DNA of 14,595 bases, taken from Ruminococcus sp. GTDB lineage: Bacteria > Bacillota > Clostridia > Oscillospirales > Ruminococcaceae. Positions 1 to 5,930 of this stretch are shown piece after piece (position 1 is the first letter of the stretch; each line of letters starts with the position of its first letter). The position numbers and the translations under genes are program-made. A model generated the notes under the pieces. The model ran no database searches and was not told the DNA's origin. It was given only the letters and a program-made list of their open reading frames with translations. Location of the stretch: positions 1 to 14,595 of the forward strand of contig JAMPAO010000069.1 in assembly GCA_023667165.1 (NCBI GenBank). The letters are read 5' to 3'.

Positions 1-117
1 GTAATACAACAAGTATTGCTGCGGATTTTTGCCTTATCATCGGCAAAATCTTGCCAAAAATTCGCACACTTCGCCTATTGGTATGGGTTCTAAATTCAAT
101 GAAAGGAAGTTTGAAAA
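1..117 (+). other. Leader region upstream of aspS
   Basis: There is no complete gene here. Frame 1 is open from base 1 to a TAA at 91-93, but its 30-codon translation matches no family I recognise and it runs off the window edge, so I do not call it coding. Two mutually exclusive hairpins can form: bases 24-33 with 42-50 (one bulge), or GGCAA (42-46) with TTGCC (51-55) around a 4-base loop. Neither is followed by a T-run, so a terminator is not supported. I see no convincing -35/-10 pair; the promoter for aspS probably lies upstream of the window. A Shine-Dalgarno site AAAGGA at 102-107 sits 10 bases before the aspS ATG. Confidence 0.4.
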
Positions 118-1896
118 ATGGCTGATAACATGAAAGGTCTGAAGCGAACCCATTACTGCGGGGAGGTCCTCACAGCGGGAGAAACCGTTACCGTAGGCGG
201 TTATGTGGACACAGTGCGCGACAAAGGCGGCATTATATTTATAGTACTGCGCGACAGGAGCGGCGTGGTTCAGCTTACGTTCAATGAAGCCACCGACAAG
301 GAGATATTCGGCAAGGCGGCGTCCTGCCGTTCGGAATATGTCCTTATGGCAAAAGGAGAGGTAAGAGAAAGGGAAAGCGTCAACGATAAGATCCCCACGG
401 GACGCGTCGAGATATTAGTTGACGATCTCAGAATACTCGCCAAAGCGCAGACACCTCCCTTTGAAATAGTTGACGACCTTAACACCAACGAGGAGCTGCG
501 GCTGAAATACCGCTATCTCGATCTTAGGAGAAAGCCTCTTCAGGACAATATAATAATGCGCGGCAAGATAGCAAAGACCGCAAGGGATTATTTTTACGAA
601 AACGGATTTATCGAAATAGAAACGCCTATGATGATAAAATCCACCCCCGAGGGAGCAAGGGACTATCTTGTACCCTCAAGAGTGCACCGTGGCAAATTTT
701 ACGCGCTCCCCCAATCCCCTCAGATATACAAGCAGCTATTGATGATATCAGGCTTTGACCGTTATATCCAGCTTGCGAGATGCTTCAGAGATGAGGATCT
801 GCGGGCAGACAGACAGCCGGAATTTACCCAGATAGACTTAGAGATGTCCTTTGTGGACACAGACGATATAATGACCATGGCGGAGGGATTTATCAAGCGG
901 CTTTTTAAGGACGTTCTGAACATTGATATCTCCGTTCCCCTGCCAAGGCTCACCTATACCGAGGCAATGAACAGATACGGCTCGGACAAACCCGATACGC
1001 GCTTCGGCATGGAGATAAACGACGTTTCCGACCTTGTAAAGGACTGCGGCTTCGGAGTATTCACCTCCGCTATAGAAGCGGGAGGCTCCGTAAGAGCGAT
1101 CGTTGCCAAAAACGCCGCGGGAACGCTCACCCGAAAGGAGATCGACAAGCTGACGGAATACGTCAGGGGGATAGGCGCGAAGGGACTTGCCTATATCCGC
1201 TGGGTGGACGACGTACCGAACTGCTCCTTTGCCAAGTTTATGGGAGAGGGACGGACAGAGGCGCTTCTTGCCTCTTTGGGCGCGCAGAAAGGCGATGTGG
1301 TATTGTTCGCCGCCGATAAAAACAGCGCCGCTCTTTCCGTTATGGGCGCTCTCAGGAACAAGCTGGCAAGGCAGCTTGACATGATACCCGGTGACAAATA
1401 TAATTTCCTTTGGATAACTCAGTTCCCGTTCTTTGAATATAACGAGGAAACAAACCATTGGGACGCTATGCATCATCCTTTTACCATGCCCATGGACGAG
1501 TGTCTGGAATATCTCGACTCGGCTCCAGAAAAGGTGTTTGCCAAGGCGTTTGACCTGGTGCTAAACGGCACGGAGCTTTCCAGCGGATCTATCAGAATAA
1601 CCGATTTTGAGCTTCAGCAGCATATGTTCAAAGCGTTGGGACTGACAGACGAGGAGATACAGGCAAAGTTCGGCTTCCTTGTGGACGCATACCGCTACGG
1701 CGCGGCTCCCCACGGCGGCATGGGACTGGGACTTGACAGACTGGCAATGATAATGTGCGGCGCAGACAGTCTTAGAGATGTTACGGCATTCCCCAAGGTG
1801 CAGAACGCCTCCGAGCTGATGAGCGACTGCCCCGCGTCCGTAGACAGGGAAAGCCTTGACATTTTGGGATTAAGCGTCGAACAGCAGAGCGAATAA
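118..1896 (+). CDS. aspS: Aspartyl-tRNA synthetase (class II, bacterial type)
   Basis: This cytoplasmic enzyme charges tRNA-Asp with aspartate using ATP. The length of 592 residues is normal for the bacterial type. An N-terminal OB-fold anticodon-binding domain occupies roughly residues 10-110. The class II core follows: RYLDLRR, then a motif 1 region (FIEIETP), motif 2 with FRDEDLRADRQPEFTQ at residues 223-238, and motif 3 with GLGLDRLAM near residue 537. A bacterial-type GAD insertion lies at roughly residues 290-420. The ATG at 118 has AAAGGA 10 bases upstream. Residue 36 is Lys (sequence VRDKGG), in the position where discriminating bacterial enzymes usually have Leu and non-discriminating ones His, so tRNA specificity cannot be read off simply. 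It is probably cotranscribed with the glycoside hydrolase 20 bases downstream. Identification is secure. Confidence 0.98.
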   Translation: MADNMKGLKRTHYCGEVLTAGETVTVGGYVDTVRDKGGIIFIVLRDRSGVVQLTFNEATDKEIFGKAASCRSEYVLMAKGEVRERESVNDKIPTGRVEILVDDLRILAKAQTPPFEIVDDLNTNEELRLKYRYLDLRRKPLQDNIIMRGKIAKTARDYFYENGFIEIETPMMIKSTPEGARDYLVPSRVHRGKFYALPQSPQIYKQLLMISGFDRYIQLARCFRDEDLRADRQPEFTQIDLEMSFVDTDDIMTMAEGFIKRLFKDVLNIDISVPLPRLTYTEAMNRYGSDKPDTRFGMEINDVSDLVKDCGFGVFTSAIEAGGSVRAIVAKNAAGTLTRKEIDKLTEYVRGIGAKGLAYIRWVDDVPNCSFAKFMGEGRTEALLASLGAQKGDVVLFAADKNSAALSVMGALRNKLARQLDMIPGDKYNFLWITQFPFFEYNEETNHWDAMHHPFTMPMDECLEYLDSAPEKVFAKAFDLVLNGTELSSGSIRITDFELQQHMFKALGLTDEEIQAKFGFLVDAYRYGAAPHGGMGLGLDRLAMIMCGADSLRDVTAFPKVQNASELMSDCPASVDRESLDILGLSVEQQSE

Positions 1897-1901
1897 ACGG
1901 G

Positions 1902-1907
1902 AAAGGA
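1902..1907 (+). promoter_or_regulatory. Shine-Dalgarno site that decides the glycoside hydrolase start
   Basis: AAAGGA lies 9 bases before the ATG at 1917 but only 3 bases before the GTG at 1911. Normal spacing favours the ATG, so the protein is called from 1917 (901 residues) rather than from the longer GTG start (903 residues). Confidence 0.6.
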
Positions 1908-1916
1908 CTTGTGTTT

Positions 1917-4622
1917 ATGAAGAAGATCAACCTGGCCGATACTCCGTGGGATTTTGCGGTAAGCACCGAAAAACCCGATATCAACGAGGCTTTGACCGAT
2001 ACGGTGATCCTGCCCTCTACGGTGCAGCAGATGAAAAAAACTCCCGTCACCGATGAACGCAGCGACGGTTATCTCACAGATCCTCACAGCTTTGAGGGTT
2101 ACGCGCTCTACAGGCGAAATGCGAGCGTCAACATAAACGACGATGAGGAAGCGTTTCTTGTGCTGGAACGCACCCGCACGAGCAATGTGTGGATAAACGG
2201 CAGCTTTGCGGGAAGCTGCAGCAGTATCTGCGCCCCTCATATATACAACATAACGGAGCTTGTTACGGGAAACGACGTCATCACCGTCATGATCGACAAT
2301 ATTTCCTGTCCCGTCCCCGGCGGACACATGACCTCAAAGGACACCCAGACCAACTGGCTGGGTATCACGGGAGAGGTGTCCGTAAGAATAAAAAAACGCC
2401 GGCGTTTTGACAATGTAAGGATATTCCCCGATATAAGCCAAATGTCAATAAGGGTCGCAGGCCGCGTTACAGGAGGCGGCAGTCTGCAAGTAACCGCAGA
2501 GGCTGAGGGGTATCCCGAAAAAAAATATGAACTTTCCGGAGATAAAGCGGAATTTATATATGAAATGAAAAACGCCCGCCTTTGGAGCGAGCACGATCCC
2601 GTTACATACAGGCTGAAATTGAGCTGCAGCGGGGACAGCGAAGAAATAACCTTCGGCATGAGAGAATTTTCCGTCAAGGGCGCCGAACTCCTATTAAACG
2701 GGGAGAAGATATTCCTGCGCGGCAAGCACGACGGCATGATATTCCCCCTTACGGGAGCGGCTCCGACTGATAAAGCGGATTGGCTGAAAGTAATGGGAAC
2801 TGCCAAGGAATACGGTATCAACCACTACCGCTTCCATACCTGCTGCCCTCCCGAGGCTGCTTTTGAAGCGGCGGACGAGTTGGGCATATACTTAGAACCG
2901 GAGCTTCCTTTCTGGGGAACCGTGGAGGATGAACTTACAGACCCGCAGCGTTACCTTGTGGATGAGGGCTTCAGAATACTTGACGCATTCGGCAATCACC
3001 CCTCTTTCTTTGCCCTTTCTCTCGGAAATGAGCTTTGGGGCAGCAAGGAACGGCTCAACGCGATTCTGGGTGATTACAAGAAACATGACAGCCGTCCTCT
3101 TTACACTCAAGGATCCAACAATTTCCAGTTCTGGCCCTGCATTCTTGAAAACGACGATCTTTTTGTGGGAGTGCGCTTCTCAAAGGAGCGGCTTTTCAGA
3201 GGGTCTTACGCTATGTGCGACGCTCCCCTGGGACATATACAGACCGACGCTCCCAACTCGGACTATACATATGACGAGCATATCCGCCCATCCTCCATCT
3301 CCAAGAACAAGCCTCGGGTAGGCACTATACAGATACAGTACGGAACAGGCGTCAAAACAGTTTCCGTGGATAACAGCGACGGCGAATTTGTTTCTCATAT
3401 TCCCGTAATTTCCCATGAGGTCGGACAATATTTCATGTATCCCGATTACAATGAGATAAGCAAATATACGGGAGTTCTCAAACCCTATAATTTAGAGATA
3501 TTCAAAGAACGTCTGGAAAAAGCGGGACTTCTGCATTTGGCTGATAAATATTTCCATGCCTCCGGCAGCTTTGCGGCACAGTGCTATAAAATGGAAATAG
3601 AAACGGCTATGCGCTCAAAAGAGCTTTCCGGGTTCCAGCTTCTGGATATACAGGATTTCACAGGTCAGGGCACGGCTCTTGTGGGCATTCTCAACTCCTT
3701 TATGGAGAGCAAGGGCGTTATATCAAATGAGGCATGGCGGCGCTTTATGAACGACAGGGTAATACTCGGCTGCCTGCCCAAATTTGTTTACGCATACGGC
3801 GAAAAGATCGGCATGGGCATTAAGCTGTTTCAGTACGGCGGCAAAGCCGACGTTGACCCCGAAGTGACGGTAACGGTAAAGGACGGTGATATTTCGCTTT
3901 TCACGGAAAAGCTCGCCGTAAAAGGCAGCTTCAAGGGAGGGGTTTTCGATCTGGGCAATATTGAAATAGACATTCCCTCCTCCGATGAACCTCGAGAGCT
4001 TTGCCTGACCGTGACAATGAACGATATCTCCAACTGCTATAACCTTTGGCTGTACCCGCAGAACGAGGAAACAGAATTTATTGCCGAAAGCGAATGGAAA
4101 ATCGCCAAAGAAAAGCTGAAAAACGGCGAGGACGTGCTGTTCATTCCCAAAAGTATAAATGAAGAGCATTCCATAGAGGGCACCTACTGCACGGATTTCT
4201 GGAACTATCCCATGTTCCGCTCAATTTCCGAATCCATGAAAAAACCCGTACCCGTAGGAACATTGGGACTGCTTATCGACAGCAGTCACCCCGCGTTAAA
4301 GGAATTTCCCTGCAGGACCTATTCCACCGAACAGTGGTATGACATCGTAAGCAGCTCGAGAACGGTTATTCTCGACGGTACAGGTATTGAACCTATCGTC
4401 CGCACCATCGACAACTGCGAAAGAAACCACAGTCTGGGAACGGTATTCGAGGTAAATGCGGGCGGCGGCAGACTTCTTGTATGCACCGCCGCTTTGGAGG
4501 ATAATATGTCCTCTCTCCCCTGCCGCCGGCTTCTGACAAGTCTGACGAACTATATCAAGTCCGGCAGCTTCGCTCCCGTTCAGACGGTCGATTTATCGGT
4601 TCTTGATAAAATATTCTCATAA
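1917..4622 (+). CDS. Glycoside hydrolase family 2 protein, cytoplasmic, specificity unknown
   Basis: This is a retaining glycosidase of the GH2/GH-A clan type; the substrate cannot be told from sequence. The numbering below counts from ATG 1917. An N-terminal jelly-roll sugar-binding domain is followed by TNWLGITGEV near residue 142, an Ig-like sandwich, then a TIM barrel beginning around LRGKHDG (267-273). RFHTCCPPEA is at 305-314. The acid/base glutamate is probably E372 in GNELWG, and the nucleophile is probably E501 in SHEVGQY. FQLLDIQDFTGQGTALVG, typical of one GH2 subgroup, follows the nucleophile. A C-terminal beta-rich region of about 250 residues remains. There is no signal peptide or membrane segment, so it would act on imported oligosaccharides or glycosides. 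It follows aspS by 20 bases and ends just before a terminator. Being in an operon with a tRNA synthetase and with no transporter or regulator nearby is odd. It could be a beta-galactosidase, beta-glucuronidase or another GH2 activity. Confidence 0.88.
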   Translation: MKKINLADTPWDFAVSTEKPDINEALTDTVILPSTVQQMKKTPVTDERSDGYLTDPHSFEGYALYRRNASVNINDDEEAFLVLERTRTSNVWINGSFAGSCSSICAPHIYNITELVTGNDVITVMIDNISCPVPGGHMTSKDTQTNWLGITGEVSVRIKKRRRFDNVRIFPDISQMSIRVAGRVTGGGSLQVTAEAEGYPEKKYELSGDKAEFIYEMKNARLWSEHDPVTYRLKLSCSGDSEEITFGMREFSVKGAELLLNGEKIFLRGKHDGMIFPLTGAAPTDKADWLKVMGTAKEYGINHYRFHTCCPPEAAFEAADELGIYLEPELPFWGTVEDELTDPQRYLVDEGFRILDAFGNHPSFFALSLGNELWGSKERLNAILGDYKKHDSRPLYTQGSNNFQFWPCILENDDLFVGVRFSKERLFRGSYAMCDAPLGHIQTDAPNSDYTYDEHIRPSSISKNKPRVGTIQIQYGTGVKTVSVDNSDGEFVSHIPVISHEVGQYFMYPDYNEISKYTGVLKPYNLEIFKERLEKAGLLHLADKYFHASGSFAAQCYKMEIETAMRSKELSGFQLLDIQDFTGQGTALVGILNSFMESKGVISNEAWRRFMNDRVILGCLPKFVYAYGEKIGMGIKLFQYGGKADVDPEVTVTVKDGDISLFTEKLAVKGSFKGGVFDLGNIEIDIPSSDEPRELCLTVTMNDISNCYNLWLYPQNEETEFIAESEWKIAKEKLKNGEDVLFIPKSINEEHSIEGTYCTDFWNYPMFRSISESMKKPVPVGTLGLLIDSSHPALKEFPCRTYSTEQWYDIVSSSRTVILDGTGIEPIVRTIDNCERNHSLGTVFEVNAGGGRLLVCTAALEDNMSSLPCRRLLTSLTNYIKSGSFAPVQTVDLSVLDKIFS

Positions 4623-4649
4623 AAAGTCTATCTCCGTTTACGGATTTAT

Positions 4650-4691
4650 AAAAAAGCAGCCGAAGCTCTTGTGAGCCTCGGCTGCTTTTTT
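4650..4691. terminator. Bidirectional intrinsic terminator between the GH2 gene and pflA
   Basis: GCAGCCGA (4656-4663) pairs with TCGGCTGC (4678-4685), one A/C mismatch follows, then GCTC pairs with GAGC around a TTGT loop. The stem is flanked by A6 (4650-4655) and T6 (4686-4691), so it can stop transcription from both convergent operons. Confidence 0.93.
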
Positions 4692-4715
4692 ATACCGACC
4701 GTTCTGTAAATAAGC

Positions 4716-4730
4716 GCGGCTGATAGCCGC
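4716..4730. repeat. Short perfect hairpin 3' of pflA
   Basis: GCGGCT (4716-4721) and AGCCGC (4725-4730) form a 6-bp stem with a 3-base loop. It lies between the pflA stop and the shared terminator. There is no T-run, so it is more likely a transcript-end structure than a terminator. Confidence 0.5.
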
Positions 4731-4741
4731 AGAATTTATCC

Positions 4742-4759
4742 GCAAATCAATTGATTTGC
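4742..4759. repeat. 18-bp perfect palindrome 3' of pflA
   Basis: GCAAATCAATTGATTTGC is identical to its reverse complement. It sits 11 bases beyond the pflA stop codon in the 3' untranslated region. It could be a dyad protein-binding site or, with the hairpin at 4716-4730, part of a stack of three structures ending the pfl transcript. No function is assigned. Confidence 0.55.
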
Positions 4760-4770
4760 CGATATGACCG

Positions 4771-5535
4771 TCAACCCTGTTGATTTTCCGCAAGTCCGTC
4801 CCTTATTCCCTGCATAATGATATCTCTTGCCTTAGCCGCCTCCTGCTTTGGCAGCGGTTCAACATCGGCTAACGGATAATCTATTCCCAGATTTTTGTAC
4901 TTGACCTTGCCCATATCGTGATAAGGCAGAACGTCAAGAGCCTTAACAGAATGGAGTCCCGAAATAAACACACCCAGCCGGTGAAGATATTTCTCGTCAT
5001 AGGTGATCCCCGGAACTACCACATGACGGATCCAAAGCTGTATTTTTTTTTCGTTTACATACCTTGCAAACGCAAGGATATTTTTATTGCTCTGTCCAGT
5101 GAGCTTTTTATGCTCGCCGTCGTCGATGTGCTTTATATCAAGCATTACCACGTCCGTCGCCGCAAGAAGCCTGTCGTATACTTCGGTATGACCGGGAGTA
5201 AAGGTTATTCCGGAGGTGTCGAGGCAGGTGTGGATCCCCTTGGCTTTAGCCTTTTCAAAAAGCTCCGTCAGAAAGGGAAGCTGCGCCATAGGCTCTCCCC
5301 CCGTTGCAGTAATTCCGCCGCCCTTCAGAAACTCTTTCACGCCGTCGTACATATTGAGTATCTCCTCTGCGGTGACAGCCTTGCCGATATCATTTTCCCC
5401 GCTGTGAAATCCCCATGTATCGGGATTGTGACAGTAAAGACACCGCATAGGACAACCCTGGAAAAATACGACGAACCGGATACCCGGTCCGTCGACTGTT
5501 CCAAACGATTCGGTTGAGTGAATGTAACCCGTCAT
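4771..5535 (-). CDS. pflA: Pyruvate formate-lyase activating enzyme (radical SAM)
   Basis: This enzyme uses a [4Fe-4S] cluster and S-adenosylmethionine to abstract a hydrogen from the radical glycine of pyruvate formate-lyase. The length of 254 residues matches the family. The cluster cysteines C28, C32 and C35 form CX3CX2C (GCPMRCLYCHNPDTW), and the SAM-binding GGE motif is at residues 79-81. An N-terminal GTVDGPGIRFVVFFQGC block is typical of glycyl-radical activases. The ATG begins only 3 bases after the TAA of the glycyl-radical subunit gene, and I see no Shine-Dalgarno site of its own, so translation is probably coupled to that gene. Its target here should be Gly55 on the separate 80-residue subunit rather than a glycine on PflB. 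Confidence 0.97.
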   Translation of the reverse strand: MTGYIHSTESFGTVDGPGIRFVVFFQGCPMRCLYCHNPDTWGFHSGENDIGKAVTAEEILNMYDGVKEFLKGGGITATGGEPMAQLPFLTELFEKAKAKGIHTCLDTSGITFTPGHTEVYDRLLAATDVVMLDIKHIDDGEHKKLTGQSNKNILAFARYVNEKKIQLWIRHVVVPGITYDEKYLHRLGVFISGLHSVKALDVLPYHDMGKVKYKNLGIDYPLADVEPLPKQEAAKARDIIMQGIRDGLAENQQG

Positions 5536-5538
5536 AGA

Positions 5539-5781
5539 TTACAGAGCTGCGTGGAAGGTTCTGGAAATAACGTCATCCTGCTGCTCCTTGGTGAGCTTGA
5601 TGAAGTTAACTGCATAACCCGAAACGCGGATAGTGAGCTGAGGATAGTTCTCGGGGTGCTTCTGAGCGTCGAGAAGAGTTTCCCTTGTGAAAACGTTGAC
5701 ATTCAGATGATGTCCGCCCTTCTGTGCGTAACCGTCAAGAAGACCTACCAGATTATTGATCTGCTGTGTATTAGCTGCCAT
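5539..5781 (-). CDS. grcA: Stand-alone glycyl-radical subunit of a split pyruvate formate-lyase (GrcA/YfiD-like)
   Basis: This 80-residue protein corresponds to the C-terminal glycyl-radical domain of pyruvate formate-lyase. The radical loop IRVSGYAV is at residues 51-58, with Gly55 as the predicted radical site. The preceding LLDGYAQKGGHHLNVNV and YPQLT, and the following LTKEQQDDVISRTF, match the end of full-length PFL closely. In E. coli the similar GrcA (YfiD) is a spare part for an intact but O2-damaged PFL. Here the neighbouring PflB has no such domain, so this protein is predicted to be an obligatory subunit; the gene symbol reflects family likeness only. AAGGAG at 5791-5796 lies 9 bases before the ATG. 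It is preceded by a strong hairpin and a TATAAT box, and pflA follows 3 bases after its stop. Confidence 0.95.
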   Translation of the reverse strand: MAANTQQINNLVGLLDGYAQKGGHHLNVNVFTRETLLDAQKHPENYPQLTIRVSGYAVNFIKLTKEQQDDVISRTFHAAL

Positions 5782-5810
5782 AATAATTAACTCCTTTCAA
5801 TTTGCGGTAA

Positions 5811-5816
5811 ATTATA
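5811..5816 (-). promoter_or_regulatory. Possible -10 box for a second promoter before the glycyl-radical gene
   Basis: On the minus strand the sequence reads TATAAT about 30 bases before the ATG of the glycyl-radical gene. No good -35 hexamer lies at 16-18 bases upstream, so this is weak evidence for independent transcription of the small subunit and pflA. Confidence 0.3.
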
Positions 5817-5873
5817 CCGGATGGGTGTACTTTTATCATACAAAACCGTATGACGCATAAAATTTATTTTGTG

Positions 5874-5905
5874 CCGTCAAATGCAGAGTATACTGCATTT
5901 GACGG
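5874..5905. repeat. 13-bp perfect inverted repeat between the two halves of pyruvate formate-lyase
   Basis: CCGTCAAATGCAG (5874-5886) and CTGCATTTGACGG (5893-5905) form a 13-bp perfect stem with a 6-base loop. TTTGAC-G-GTCAAA (5898-5910) overlaps its right arm, so alternative pairing is possible. On the transcribed strand the stem is not followed by a T-run, so it is not a classical terminator. It may protect the pflB 3' end, guide processing, partly terminate, or be an operator. Confidence 0.75.
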
Positions 5906-5930
5906 TCAAAATCAACAATGAATAATAATA

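Noticed and set aside
1..93. Open frame at the window edge as the 3' end of an upstream gene
   Set aside because: Only 30 codons are visible, the translation matches no family I recognise, and the stretch contains overlapping hairpins more typical of a leader; there is not enough to call it.
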